A stretch of 64,000 bases of DNA from Euleptes europaea (taxonomy: Eukaryota > Chordata > Lepidosauria > Squamata > Sphaerodactylidae): contig NC_079322.1 in assembly GCF_029931775.1 (NCBI RefSeq), positions 28,098,542 through 28,162,541 on the forward strand. The letters are read 5' to 3'. The notes beneath the pieces are model-generated. The model made no database searches, had not been told where the DNA came from, and saw only the letters and a list, made by a program, of their open reading frames with translations. Of this stretch, positions 1 to 11,698 are shown piece after piece; the stretch's first letter is position 1, and every line of letters starts with the position of its first letter. The position numbers and the translations under genes were made by a program.

Positions 1-90
1 TCAAAGGCCCGGGCCTCTGGGGGCGGGACCGGAAGGGGGTGGTAAGGGGAGAACAGGAGCCGAGAGGGAGGACAGTTCTGATTCCCTCGG

Positions 91-180
91 AATAAGACAT
101 CCCCTGAAAATAAGCCATAGTGTGTCTTCTTGAGGAAAAATAAATATAAGTCAGTGTCTTATTTTTGGGGAAACACGGTA
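91..180. repeat. short palindromic MITE-like repeat
   Basis: AATAAGACA at 91-99 faces TGTCTTATT at 155-163, and the whole reads like the common AATAAGAC...GTCTTATTTTTGGGG interspersed repeat. Family not identified. Confidence 0.45.
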
Positions 181-736
181 ATAATTCCAAAAGTTACCAG
201 GATTCTGTTTGTGCAACTCTTCATAGGCTTGGCAGACTTGTAGGATAGCCACTAAAACACCTCTTGATACACCTTCTGATCTGGCATACAAACTGCAATT
301 CCAGAAGAACATGTAAATTAATTTTGGAGGTTCAGTGGAAGTTAGGCAATGTAGCAGTATGCCACAATTCCAAGCTCCTGGGATGATCAGAATTCGGTCT
401 TGAGCACCAAATTCTATATTCTGACATATTCTGTCCCACAGCCACCAAGTGGCAGGATGTCAAATCTGCCACCACTTTCAGAATTTTTGCTTAAGCTAAG
501 ACTGTCGAGCCGTTGTGTCATACTCTTCCTCTCTGTAACAAGTAGCATGATTTACCTCATGGTGAAATGTCATGATGATGTACATTTTCCTGCCTCTTCC
601 TCAAACAGCCAATTATGCCAAGCGAAGAAGGGGAAATATATAAAGCTGTGACATCGCAATGAGAAGACAGTAACAGTACATGTTATTGTGAGGGGCAGAT
701 TTAGCACAGGCATGCCAGTCTTGGTGGGGGGCATCA
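181..736. other. intergenic, nothing identified
   Basis: AT-rich single-copy-looking sequence. An 83-codon open frame at 400-651 has no recognisable motif and is not called. Confidence 0.4.
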
Positions 737-955
737 TGAACACATGAAGCTGCCTTATCCTGAATCAGACCCATGGTCCATCAAAGTCAGCACTGTCTAC
801 TCGGACCGGCAGCGGCTCTCCAGGGTCTCAGGCAGAGGTCTTTCCCATCACCTCCTTGCCTAGTCCCTTTAACTGGAGATGCCGGGGATTGAGCCTGGGA
901 CCTTCCGCAGGCCACGCAGGTGCTCTGCAAACTGAGCCACAGCCTCTCCCCATGG
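737..955 (-). repeat. tRNA-headed SINE (Ala-like head)
   Basis: Antisense copy: the body GAACACATGAAGCTGCCTTA comes first and the tRNA-like head, which reads GTGGCTCAG on the minus strand, last. The same family occurs at 29371-29575, 39691-40674, 40675-40812 and 58870-59051. Confidence 0.8.
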
Positions 956-2500
956 CTGTCTCGTGTCTTCTCTAATGTGTATTTTTGCCTTGTTACCAAG
1001 GTTTCATGGAGACTTTTGGCCTTTGCCGTTGCTGGCATCTGTATTCTCGAACAGTATCTGCAGCTCGGTTTTCGCTGTGTGCTCCTCTGCCTCGTCCTTT
1101 CCCTCCATCCTGCCGATGTTTAATCTACCACAGGCCCTCAATTAACTCAGAAGCACCCAGCTGTCTGGCTCAGGGTGAGAAATAATTAAACAGCTCTGGT
1201 ATTGTGTTGTGTCCGTCCGGCAACACAAGGGCGGTGGTGGAGCGACAGCAAAGCCATATTGTCCGTCTCCGCAAGCTCCCTCATTGTTGGGCAATGACAG
1301 CGCGCAGCTGATGGCTGTGTACCTCTCTTAAATTCTTCGGTGTCTCTTCACAGGGGAGAAACTAGTACCCTTACCCCCACCCACCCCCACATGGCCCGCA
1401 ACTTGCAGGAACATATGTTGGTGTTTAAGAACAATCTGGCAGGGGAAGAACTCAGCAGGCATCCTTGAGGTACAAGAAATTCCATTTTGTCGCATCCGAA
1501 TGGGCAGGAAAATAATCGTGCTAATATAAAATCCACATAAAGCTGACATTTTTATCTTGCTACTTTCCATAGTTTATTTTGTGCGTCTCTAAAATATAAT
1601 AAAAACCTAAGCAGCAGGTGCTATCGTAGATATGGGGAGGGGGGGGGGAAATTATGTACCGTGCAATTGTTGGGCTGAAAAACCACATGAAAAACACCCT
1701 GCATTTCCAGAAGCCTCTTTCTTGTCAGACCCCCTGCTAAGATGAAAGGTCATGGAAAGAAAAAGGGAGAGAGAGAAAGAGAGACAGAGAGAGAGGAGGG
1801 GGAGAAGGTATTTACTGGGAAGACGAACGAAAATTTAAGACAAGCCAACACCGGCGCTGATAGTCCAGAGTGATTATATTCTTTGAATGCCAGATGTTAG
1901 ACGCTTTCATAAAAGAAGCCTAGATATAATCCATTTAAAAATAAATAGAGCCCAGATAGATTTCCCTAGCTGCAGAGGAGAAGTTTTGGAGGTTTTGCAG
2001 GGGACTATTGAGTGGAAATTGAGGGAGGGGGGCGTTGTTCTGAGTGCTCCATCGTCTGGTGACGTATTGCTGCCCCCTGCAGTTTCTCAGTTTCACAGCA
2101 AGAAGGCAGACGAGGGGGGGGGGAAACAAAACAAAAAATGACGGCTGGAAAAGTGATCGAGGCTCCTGCTGTCGAGCGTTGTAAGATCTCGAAGCAGAGA
2201 GGCCTAAAGACTTTACATTATGATACCCGTCATGGAACTGTACTTGTCCTGCCTCTGCCCTTCCATCCCACTTTCAGAAATGCTGCATTCACTGTTTTTC
2301 GACCAGAGCACCCCCAATGAAATAGCTATCGACATTCGACGCCAACATTTGGCATATTTAATTTGGCCACGCATAGGTTTGGCATCACTTCCTGGACTCG
2401 TCCCTCCAGTCGGGTCCAAGCCAAACCCCTCTGCATTGTCGCTTGGCTTGGACCTTGCTAGTTGTGGCCCAGGCCCAGCAGGTATTATACCTTGTTTAGA
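956..2500. other. intergenic, low-complexity tracts only
   Basis: Contains a G10 run near 1641, a GA-rich tract at 1760-1805 and a G8 run near 2115. No exon-like conservation or known repeat recognised. Confidence 0.4.
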
Positions 2501-2706
2501 TAGGGTTGCCAACCTCCAGGTATCAGCTGGAGATCTCCTGCTATTACAACTGATCTCCAGCTGATAGAGATCTGTTCCCCTGGAGAAAATGGCCGCTTTG
2601 GCAATTGGACTCTATGGCACTGAAGCCCCTCCCCTCCCCAAACACCGCCCTCCTCAGGCTCCTCCCCAAAACTCTCCAGGTATTTCCCAACCCAGAGCTG
2701 GCAACC
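2501..2706 (+). mobile_element. hAT-type MITE (TAGGGTTGCC family)
   Basis: Starts TAGGGTTGCCAACCTCCAGG and ends in GAGCTGGCAACC, with the internal palindromic GATCTCC/GGAGATC block. Non-coding and non-autonomous. Confidence 0.8.
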
Positions 2707-2782
2707 ATATGTTTAGAGCAATAAGGTTTCGTTTGAGAAGTTCTCGAACTGACTGGAAAATTGGTCCACCATCACCACCTTT

Positions 2783-2986
2783 TAGGTTTGCCAACCTCCA
2801 GGTACTAGCTGGAGATCTCCTGCTATTACAATTGATCTCCAACTGACAGAGATCAGTTCGCCTGGAGAAAATTGCTGCTTTGGCAATTGGACTCTATGGC
2901 ATTGAAGTCCCTCCCCAAACCCTGCCCTCCCCAGGCTCTGCCCCTGAAACCTCCCGCTGGTGGCGAGGAGAGACCTGGCAACCCTA
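2783..2986 (+). mobile_element. hAT-type MITE with perfect 8-bp target duplication
   Basis: Ends TAGGTTTGCC and GGCAACCCTA. Flanks are CCACCTTT at 2775-2782 and 2987-2994. The identical 8-bp duplication and the TAG...CTA ends place this whole MITE family in the hAT superfamily. Confidence 0.9.
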
Positions 2987-3094
2987 CCACCTTTCTATTG
3001 CACTGTATGCAGCTGAGTAGCGGTACTGTAAAATGAGTGGGAGATGGTAAGGCAAACTACAACATTATTGTATAATGTCTGGTCTCCTGGAACA

Positions 3095-3250
3095 TCGCAC
3101 GCTGGTCATCTAAGGAAACAGATCCAACTTTTATGGAATTCATATCTCGGTTTGACATCGTCATGCTTCAAGAGACCTGGTCCTTAATAATCACAGTTAA
3201 TGGACGGTTTTAAAACTTTGGATCTCCCTGCCATGGAAATGCAACCTACA
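3095..3250 (+). mobile_element. LINE endonuclease fragment
   Basis: One frame reads SWNIARWSSKETDPTFMEFI then SRFDIVMLQETWS, the N-terminal APE-endonuclease signature (W-N and QETW) of a non-LTR retrotransposon. It carries an internal stop and is a short dead fragment. The clade is uncertain (CR1/L2 or R4-like). Confidence 0.7.
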
Positions 3251-3664
3251 ACCTAGCTGATAGTGCAGTTCTAAGAAGAGCCCTTTAAGCCCACATGTTT
3301 GTTTTATGAAGAACACTGTAGGTACCATTTTAAAATGAAACCTGTGTTAGTATTAAAAACTCTAGTACATTATACACCAGCAAAATGTCCATCATTATGA
3401 CAAGTGGGGTTGTATTAATGTATGCTGTAAGGCTGTTGTTATGCCAATAAAGGTTTTTGTGTATGTGTGTATAATGTCTGGTGTGGGGGAAAGAAGTAGG
3501 AGGGATGGGCAAATATGCTGTGGTTCAGGGTTATGAACCCAAAGCCTCAATAGTACCAGAGTTTGCACCACAATGTGGAGAATTATAGCATCCCGCCTTT
3601 GCACTCTTCCCACTTGACAAATTTTATTCATATCCTGTCATTCTCTGATTATTAAACTCAGGCC
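3251..3664. other. intergenic, nothing identified
   Basis: No gene or repeat recognised. Contains a short TGTGTATGTGTGTATAATG tract near 3457. Confidence 0.4.
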
Positions 3665-3675
3665 AGAGTAGATAA

Positions 3676-3974
3676 AGGAGCCCTGTGGCGCAGAGTGGTA
3701 AGCTGCAGTACAGCAGTCCAAGCTCTGCTCACGACCTGAGTTCGATCCCGACGGAAGTCGGTTTCAGGTAGCCGGCTCAAGGTTGACTCAGCCGTCCATC
3801 CTTCCGAGGTCGGTCAAATGAGTACCCAGCTTGCTGGGGGTAAAGGGAAGATGACTGGGGAAGGCACTGGCAAACCACCCCGCAAACAAAGTCTGCCTAG
3901 GAAACATCGAGATGTGACGTCACCCCATGGGTCAGAAATTACCCGGTGTTTGCAGAGGGGACCTTTATCTTTTT
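3676..3974 (+). repeat. full-length squamate tRNA-derived SINE with 11-bp target duplication
   Basis: Head GGAGCCCTGTGGCGCAGAG with B-box GAGTTCGATCCC, body GGTAGCCGGCTCAAGGTTGA, and tail GGGACCTTTATCTTTTT. Direct repeats AGAGTAGATAA lie at 3665-3675 and 3975-3985. The head and perfect duplication make this a clear, fairly young retroposition. Confidence 0.92.
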
Positions 3975-3985
3975 AGAGTAGATAA

Positions 3986-4658
3986 GACTCTCAGGAGGTC
4001 GAGGCCCTGACCAGACCCAAACCTGCTTAGCATTATTAAGGTTGCTCTGTCATGTGCCTTCAAACCACAGGCCCTAAGAGATTCTTACCTAACTTCCTGT
4101 ATGTTAAATTCCTGTACCTAACATCATGTCCTAAGCCTGCATCTCATCATATGGCAATTAGTATCTACATGTTAATTTCACGTATCAATTTAGTTATGTG
4201 AAATTTACTCATATTTTCTCTGAAAAGGCAACAATATCCAGGTAATGAATTATGTCGGGTCCAAGAGACACTGCAACAGAATTGTACGCAACCACCAACA
4301 TGTAACCAACAGCCTTTCTTTTAAGAGACTGCATTTTCTTGAGTAACCGCTTGCCCTGTTTTCTACACGGAGCAGCAGAAATTGACAGCATTAATCCGAA
4401 ACCAAAGAGAAAGCTCTTTACGTGATTAAGATGGACTCCTGCCATTGTTACATTTCTTTTTATTTAGGGTTTTTTCCCCCTTCAGAATGCCCACTTACAG
4501 CTCTTGCGGCTTTTAATATCACCGGCTACAAGGAGAGTGTAAATCTGTTTCCAGATAATGGTATTATTAAAAAGAACGGCACAGTCACCCAGTGGCTGTG
4601 TTAAAATTAACTAACTGTATTTACAGGAGGAACAGTGTAACTGATAGCATAGGGGAAG
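3986..4658. other. intergenic, nothing identified
   Basis: AT-rich sequence without recognised gene or repeat. Confidence 0.4.
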
Positions 4659-4990
4659 GGGGATCAATATGTAATTCTCTCCTTACCACTCAACCATACC
4701 TTATGTGCATGCACAGCATAGAAAGCAATACGTTTGCTTGGTAACAAGTAAATCTTAGCCTGGCCACCAAAGAGATCAAACAGAGTTGCCATGGAGTTTT
4801 CGTTCCAAAAAAATCTCACCAAATGTTCCTTGCTGGTTAAGCAAAACCATTTCTGTCAAAACTATCTTCTCTACCTTTGGCTTTGTCTCCTGTAGGTATC
4901 ATTTTACTTTCAACCGCGGAATCTGGCTGGCTGTTTTGCATAGCGCCAAACGTATAATCCAGCATCCCGTTTAAGTATCTCAGCGGGGTG
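4659..4990 (-). repeat. unclassified 330-bp repeat, copy 1
   Basis: About 85 percent identical by eye to 10197-10546. The shared core includes GCAAAACCAT and TTGCCATGGAGTTTTCGTTC. Both copies look more coding-like on the minus strand, hence the strand given. Family unknown. Confidence 0.7.
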
Positions 4991-5151
4991 CCGAGGGAAT
5001 CCTGGGAGACACAATAATGGGAAGCATCTTTTCCTCAGTTCTTAATGCATTTTGTGCCGTTGCCTCTGTGGGGCTCCTTGGCAAACACCCAGAGCCATAG
5101 ACTGTGCAGAGTTAAACTGCTCTTTCCCAGCTGGGCATGATGATTCCTGCC

Positions 5152-5781
5152 TAGGGTTGCCAACCTCCAGGTGGTACAGGAAACTGTGTATACACAAAGT
5201 GCAAATTTTTATAAGCCACTGAGGTGAAACCTAGACCATATACGTGACATATACACAACACAATTATATACAATATATACAGTTCACACAGAAAATGTCG
5301 AAAAAGGTCTCAGCTGAGTACCGAATGAATAATAATATTGTAATCCTTGTGTAAAGTTCAGAAGAGCCACAATCATCGATGGATGCGGCCGTTTCAGATC
5401 CACAGCTGAGACCTTTGGAACTTTTTCTACATTTTCTGTGTGAACAGTATATATTGTATATAATTGTGTTGTGTACATGTCACATATATGGTCTAGGTTT
5501 CACCTCAGTAGCTTATAAAAATTTGCACTTTGTGTATACACAGTTTCCTGTACTGTTTTTCTAAACCTTTTGGTACGAGTACCACCTCCAGGTGGTGGCA
5601 GAAGATCTCCTTCTATTACAACTGATCTCCAGCTGATAGAGATCAGTTCCCCTGGAGAAAATGGCTGCGTTGGCAATTGGACTCTATAGCATTGAAGTCT
5701 CTCCCCTCCCCAAACTCCACCCTCCTCAGGCTCCCCCCAAAAAACCTCCTGCCGGTGGTGAAGAGGGACCTGGCAACCCTA
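5152..5781 (+). mobile_element. hAT-type MITE split by a 408-bp inverted-repeat insertion
   Basis: MITE parts are 5152-5175 and 5584-5781. Flanks TTCCTGCC (5144-5151) and ATCCTGCC (5782-5789) are the 8-bp target duplication with one mismatch. Confidence 0.85.
5176..5583. mobile_element. fold-back element inserted in a MITE
   Basis: Two arms of about 150 bp (from ACAGGAAACTGTGTATACAC at 5176 and its reverse complement ending near 5556) face each other around a roughly 90-bp centre. ACCTCCAGGTGGT at 5163-5175 and 5584-5596 is the target duplication. No coding frame seen. Confidence 0.8.
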
Positions 5782-6147
5782 ATCCTGCCCTGCTCCAAAC
5801 ACTCTTGCTGACTTTAAGGATAGCTGAGGAGAATTTGCAACGGAGGCCTTTTGTGTGGGGACATTTCCCCGCAGTCACCCCCGCCGACTGCACCAGGCCT
5901 TCCTTTTGATTATGCATGCCTTTTCTGCCTGTCAGAGGTCACCTCACCCTCCCCGTGCATTTTACCCACATTTTCCAGATTCTGGCTGAAACAGCATCTG
6001 GAAAACACAGGCAAAATGCGCAAGGGGAGCAAGGTAACCTCTGAGGAGCGGAAAGGTAAAAAAGTAAAGGCAGTCCCCTGTACAAGCACCGGGTCATTAC
6101 TGACCCATGGGGTGATGTCCAATCCCAACGTTTACTAGGCAAACTGT

Positions 6148-7152
6148 GGTCATTTATGCATGGTCGCTTTAATAGGATTGCAAATTGCCCGGTGGTAGCG
6201 GGTAAACTACCGCCCATCCACCGGGCTGCCTGCTGGCCAGCTGAGGGCCAGCGGGCACTGCAAGCACGTGCGTGGGCACTGTGGGCATGCGTGTCACTTT
6301 TGGGTAAACTCAAAAGTGACGCAGATGCTCTAGCACCCTTGGCTAAAATTCTATGGAAACCACAGAGTTTTGTCTGGGATCACTAGAGCATTCCCGTCAC
6401 TTCCGGGTTAAACCGGAAGTGATGTAGGCACATCGCCAGCTAACGCCACGTCCCCGCGAAGCTCCCACTGGTGGAGCTACGGGTCCTGGCAAGCCTATTG
6501 CTTTAACCTCCTTTATTCCCTGTTTCAGCCAGGATCGATTTTTTTAGTATGCATGCTACCTCATTCCTTGGAAGCTCAACGCTGTTTCAACGCAAAACGA
6601 ACCCGGCTTTTCCCATTCCTCTTCTGGTTTAATGGTTCCCCAAATTAAACCGTTGATCCTGGCTCTTTCCGGAGTCACAGAGTGTGCATACTGCATTAGG
6701 GGGCAATACAGAAAATTGGCTTCTCTCACAGCCAATCACAAAGCAGTGTGTAAAGAGGCGGGGATTCAAGTGCTTCTTGCTTCCTACTACCTCGGAGCTC
6801 TTTCTGAGCAAAAGAAAGGCTTTTAAAAAACGAGGCTTGGATTCTCCCCACCCCTTCTTTCAGGTAGCTCCATTTTTTTGTTTTTTTGTTCTTAAAATGC
6901 TTTTCATGCGGCAGTTGGGTTTGGAGGGAAGGAAATCTTCTCTCACGGTAAGCCAATTACAAAGCAGTATTTAAAGGGTTGGGACTTGATTTGAGCTTGG
7001 GAGACTGCTTTTCTGTATTCATGCCTCCATTAGCTCACAGTTTCGTCCCTAATCATTCAAGCCAATGCATACAGTTTCCCCCAACCCGGGTTACTTTAAT
7101 GTGCAATGAACCCAGGTCCAAGCAGGGAGATCCAGCCCATGCATAAAAGACC
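6148..7152 (+). mobile_element. DNA transposon remnant with GGTC-TTTATGCATGG ends, copy A
   Basis: Terminal inverted repeats GGTCATTTATGCATGG (6148) and CCATGCATAAAAGACC (to 7152) match at 15 of 16 positions. Interior is shared with 25523-27156. A hAT MITE is inserted at 6172-6499. Non-coding. Possibly Harbinger-like because the ends resemble the GGCC-CTTATGCATGG MITE at 39743, but no clean target duplication is visible. Confidence 0.7.
6172..6499 (+). mobile_element. hAT-type MITE variant nested in copy A
   Basis: Ends TAGGATTGC and GGCAAGCCTAT, with flanks CGCTTTAA and TGCTTTAA (8 bp, one mismatch). The interior has palindromic CACTTCCGGGTTAAACCGG blocks, a different interior from the TAGGGTTGCC family. 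Confidence 0.7.
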
Positions 7153-7402
7153 TTTATTTCAACCCAAGCAGAAGGCAATTTGCTACGAGAGGTGGTGTGG
7201 CACTAGCAGGAGTTCATGAACATAAAGACATCTAAGCCACTTGGGAAGTACTTTCAGGGAGCACAGACTATAAATATTTTAAATCAAATCTAATGGTGCA
7301 AATAACTGCACAGTTAATTGCAAGCACAGTTTAAAACAATGTTTCCTACTGTTGTTAACGCTAGGAAAATGAATTTTAGAGTGAACCATGTCTCCAGCTG
7401 AT

Positions 7403-7446
7403 CCCAGGTCCAAGCAGGGAGATCTAGACCATGCATAAAAGACCTG
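7403..7446 (+). repeat. detached end of the GGTC-TTTATGCATGG element
   Basis: Repeats the last 45 bp of the copy ending at 7152 (CCAGGTCCAAGCAGGGAGAT then CCATGCATAAAAGACC). Confidence 0.7.
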
Positions 7447-7451
7447 TGTTT

Positions 7452-7638
7452 ACAGGGTGGTTTGCCATTGCCTTCCCCAGTCACCTGCACTTTACCCCCA
7501 GGAAGCTCAGAAAGATGGAAGGCTGAGTCAACCTTGAGCCGGCTACCTGAAACCGACTTCCGTTGGGATCGAACTCAGGTCATGAGCAGAGCTTTTGACT
7601 GCAGTACTGCAGTTTACCACTCTGCACCACGGGGCTCC
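7452..7638 (-). repeat. squamate tRNA-derived SINE, antisense, partial
   Basis: Reverse complement of the 3676-3974 family. The head GAGCCCCGTGGTGCAG ends at 7638 and the tail is missing. Confidence 0.85.
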
Positions 7639-7639
7639 T

Positions 7640-9041
7640 CGAGGAGCGGAAAAGGCATGCATAATCAAAAGGAAGCCTTGAAGCAGTCAACGGGGCTGAC
7701 CTCGAGGGGGAACATCCCTATATAAAAGGCATGAGAAGACATTCAGATATGTCCCCAGATTAACATTTGTGTGACTGGTGCTCACAATAACCAATGGGAT
7801 GCGCATTTTAACAGGCAAATTATCACATGCATTAAAGGAAAATCAGCACACAGCTCCTATCAGATTATTGACCAGAAGTCAGTCTTTCTCTAGACTGAGC
7901 ACAGAGGCACAAAACGGAGTCTTGTCCCAATAGTCTGTTAGCTGTTGGTAATTTATACTGTGCTTCCAAAAACACACACACAAAAAAAAACAGTAGACAG
8001 TTTCCCCATGATAAATGTGGACGCCAGAATATGAGACAATCTACCCAGTTCAGTTGTGTGGGTCTCATCCATCACCACCTAAGCCTTGTTTGATAAACTG
8101 AACAGAGGAGGCAATTGGCTGAAATGGAAGTAGTGACAAATTCTGTTCTAACTTAACTCGGACATGCTCAAAGGCAAACCTGAGCCTTGTTCAAAGAGGA
8201 CAAAATTCTCCTCGAGACCTCTGGGTCACATTCAGCAAACTCATGCAGCACTAATAGGGGGGGGGGGCTTGCTTCCTTCCGCATGTGCAAAGTGAAATCC
8301 CCGTGGCAGAGAGGAGAGAGAGTCCCTGTGGTTTTACTTAAAAATCGGCCATTGCTGCGCACGATTCCCTCTCCTTCTGTGCCCTCCAGAAATAAATTAC
8401 TTTGACATCGCCTTAACATGGGATTAGTGTGGCTTTAATAGACATCCGTCATTTGTATCCAGAAATACACAATCTCCTCTGAGCGTGTTTCTGATCCAGA
8501 GCTTACAGCTATCTTTTTATCAGCTGTGCAGTCTGTATGAATGACTCCTATGCGCGTCTCAGGCAGATCTTGCCGCAGTGAACTGATCTTACCCTGGTGA
8601 CCGAGGGATTCAGGGGTGTGTGTGTGTAGGGTGGGGGGTGTTAAATGGCCTTCCGGACATGCTTCTCAGTTGCCAGCAGCTCATTTCGAAAGCAGCCACA
8701 CAGTTGCTTTATGGGCTAGGCGACCCCGATCATATTACGTCCACTCTGTGTTCTTGACGTGGGCTTGCTTTTGGAGTGAGGGGCTGGATGTAAGGCAGCC
8801 CTGTTTGTACGGAGGACCCTAAATAGGACTGCCTGCATTCAAGGCCTGCTTCTGGAATCTTGACGGGATGGCACAGACACACTCAGACACCACCTGCTCT
8901 TCGGGAATCCCACTGTCGCGCCTAAAGCCAGCAGGTGATCCAGACTCTGCTGGGGCATCCTTCTGTTGCCCTTCCTCCAGTGTGTGTAACTTTCCCTTCA
9001 AATCTGCTTCTTTTCCTGCCTCTTCCTCTTTAAAAAGTGGT
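7640..9041. other. intergenic, nothing identified beyond scraps
   Basis: A piece at 7645-7680 is the reverse complement of 5895-5930. A G11 run lies near 8258. No exon recognised. Confidence 0.4.
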
Positions 9042-9066
9042 CTCTACGCTCCACAACCCTTTAGAA

Positions 9067-9895
9067 TAGGGTTGCCAACATCCAGGTGGTTAAGCAAATA
9101 TACAGCACCAGCTCGATTATTAATATATCAATACTCACTCAGGTTTTCCTTAACCCACTATATATTAAAGTGTACAAAATAAACAGAACTCCAAAAAAAA
9201 CTCCAGCAATAAACTACATGAAGATCAAAAATGGTTACATCACCTACTACATTCCAAAATTGGTTACAAGAGAAAATCAAAATTGGTTACATCACCAAGC
9301 ATATACTTTCCAGGGAACCTGACCACGTGTCCAAAGGAAGGTAAGAATTCAGCAACTCAAAAGTTCAATTGTCCAAGGTAAAAGAGTGTTTCCAAACACG
9401 ATTTTTTATATCTATAGTTCCAATGGGTAAGTGAATATTTCCAAAGCAAGTGAAATTCCAAGCAAATTAAACTACAAGTTCCAACGGGTAAGTAAATATT
9501 TTCAAAGCAAGTAATATTCCAAGCAAATTAAACTCCAAAACGCCACCTCCGGATTTGTGTACGTTTCGCCAGAAAAGCTTCTTCAGTTGAATAGTTTCCA
9601 GTAAGGTGGGTCCATAGACCTCTATATCCAGCTTGACCAAAAGGTTCTAACTCTCTGAGGGCTCTACGCTCCATAACCCTTTAGAATAGGGTTGCCAACA
9701 TCCAGGTGGTGGCAGGAGATCTCCCGCTATTACAACTGATCTCCAGCCGATAGAGATCAGTTCACCTGGAGAAAATGGCCGCTTTGGCAATTGGACTCTA
9801 TGGCATTGAAGTCCCTCCCCTGCCCAAACCCCACCCTTCTCAGGATCCGCCCCAAAAATCTCCCACCGATGGCGAAGAGGGACCTGGCAAGCCTA
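9067..9895 (+). mobile_element. hAT-type MITE interrupted by a Penelope-like insertion
   Basis: MITE with perfect 8-bp target duplication CTTTAGAA (9679-9686 and 9896-9903). Its first 24 bp are present twice because of the 49-bp duplication made by the inner insertion. Confidence 0.85.
9091..9661 (-). mobile_element. Penelope-like element remnant flanked by 49-bp direct repeats
   Basis: 571 bp bounded by 49-bp direct repeats (9042-9090 and 9662-9710, one mismatch). The minus strand contains CTGAAGAAGC...GCGAAACG near 9585-9562, the kind of motif found in Penelope-like elements, which are also known for long, variable target duplications. Two internal tandem units of about 60 bp lie at 9418-9538. 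No reverse transcriptase remains. Confidence 0.6.
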
Positions 9896-10075
9896 CTTTA
9901 GAAGATACACAACATCTTTTCCCTTGCTCTCCCATTTTCCCTTTCAAGTTTTTACATTTTTTAAAGATAGCTTTACTGTACTTTATTACTATTAAAACAG
10001 AGCTTCAAGCATTGGGTTGGATCCAGCCAACTTTTCATTCAATCTCACCTAATTCTCCTCCATGCTAGCCCACCC

Positions 10076-10632
10076 TAGGGTTGCCAACTCCAGACTGGGA
10101 AATTCCTGGAGACAAGGGGGGTTTGGGGAGAGGAGGGACCTCATTGGATTATAATACTTAGAATCTACCCCCCCCCCCAAAAAAAAGCAAAGGCGAAGGG
10201 GGATCAACATGTACTTCTCTAATTTACCACTAAACCATACCTTATATGCATGCATAGCACAGAAAGCAATATGTTTGCTTGGTAACAAGTAAATCTTAGA
10301 CTGGCCACCAAAGAAATCAAACAGCGTTGCCATGGAGTTTTCGTTCCAAAAATCTCACCAAATGTTCTTCCTTGCTGGTTAAGCAAAACCATGTCTGTCA
10401 AAACTGTCTTCTCCGCCTTTGGCTTTTTGTCTCCTGTATGTATCGTTTTGTTTTCACTGATGGAAACTGGCTGATTGTTTCGCTTAGAGCCAAACATATA
10501 ATCCAGCATCCAGTTTAAGCATCTCAGCAGGCTGCCAGGGGAATCTACCATTTTCTTCCTGGAAACTGATCCACATAGTCTGGAGATCAGTTGTATTTCC
10601 AGGATATCCCCAAGCCGCACCTGGCAACTCTT
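10076..10632 (+). mobile_element. hAT-type MITE split by the 330-bp repeat
   Basis: TAGGGTTGCCAACTCCAGAC at 10076 and the terminal CACCTGGCAACTC near 10618-10630 flank the unclassified repeat at 10197-10546. Confidence 0.6.
10197..10546 (-). repeat. unclassified 330-bp repeat, copy 2
   Basis: Partner of 4659-4990, inserted into a MITE. On the minus strand an open stretch of more than 100 residues includes CLNWMLDYMFGSKRNNQPVS. I do not recognise the protein. Confidence 0.7.
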
Positions 10633-10639
10633 CCCCCAT

Positions 10640-11570
10640 CCCATGTGGTCTCAAGATTCTCAGCATAGCTTTTTGGCTTGTCTAAGAGGATGCCTCATTC
10701 CTTTTTCACCAGAGTCCAACCCATTATTACTAAATAGTATTATTCACTTTAGGATATGCATTAATGTTAAAGGCACAATCCAATTGAATTAAGCACATTT
10801 TACATTTAATTGACTTTTATGGCATCTGAGTGCTGGAGGAAGGCCCACCTAAACCACGCTGTGACAGTTGCTGAGTTTAATAATTTCCTCCAGAACAGGT
10901 GTGTGATCTCAAAGGATTAATACTGTGTTGTAATTGTTACGCACAAAAGTTCAAGATCAGCAATTTAAAAAAAATTCCTGTTGATTTCATTAGAAGAAGT
11001 GAACTCTTTCCCACTTAAACCATGTAACTGAAAACTTTTTTCTGGGCTGAGAAGACCTTGCAGGGTAGGGCTGGGGCAGGGACATCGTGGGGCCAGTCAT
11101 GGGTGTGATGGTGTCACTTCCAAGGGGAAAAAAAACAGGTAATGGCAGGAAGCTCTAGAAATCACTGGTAGCTCTAGAAGTTGCTGGAAACCGTTCTGGC
11201 AATTTCTAGAGCTATCCACCATAACTTCTGAGTTTTCCCTAGAAGTGACATTATCATGCAAGCAATGCTGTAAGGTTTTTTCTCCATACTTCCCCTCTCC
11301 CCCCGCAGCTGCTTGGAGCAGCACTTTTACTGCTGGGGCTGTCCTTGCCTTCGGAGGTTAGGTGGTCAGTTACTGGAGACAGGGCCTTCTCTGTGGTGGT
11401 GCCCCCTGTGGCACTTACTTTATTGTCCCTTTAGCAAGCAGGTAAAGGCATTTTTATTCTCCTGAGCTGCTGAGTTGCTGTTTGTGGTGCTCCTATATGA
11501 AGCAATGTATTGAATTTATATTTTTGGTATTGGATTGGATTCTTAGTCTTCCCAAAAATTAATGCTAGTT
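10640..11570. other. intergenic with a fold-back scrap
   Basis: 11145-11245 contains a CTCTAGAAAT...ATTTCTAGAG inverted repeat of the CACTTCC palindromic type that also occurs at 18520-18710. Nothing else identified. Confidence 0.4.
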
Positions 11571-11698
11571 GCCTTGGAAGTATCCTTGACAACTCTGGGT
11601 TGGGGAAATTCCTGGAGATTTGGAGGTGGAGCCTGGGAAGAGCAGAATCAGGGATGTTGTCATATCTAGTTGAGCTTTTATAGGCCTGGGCCAAAGTT

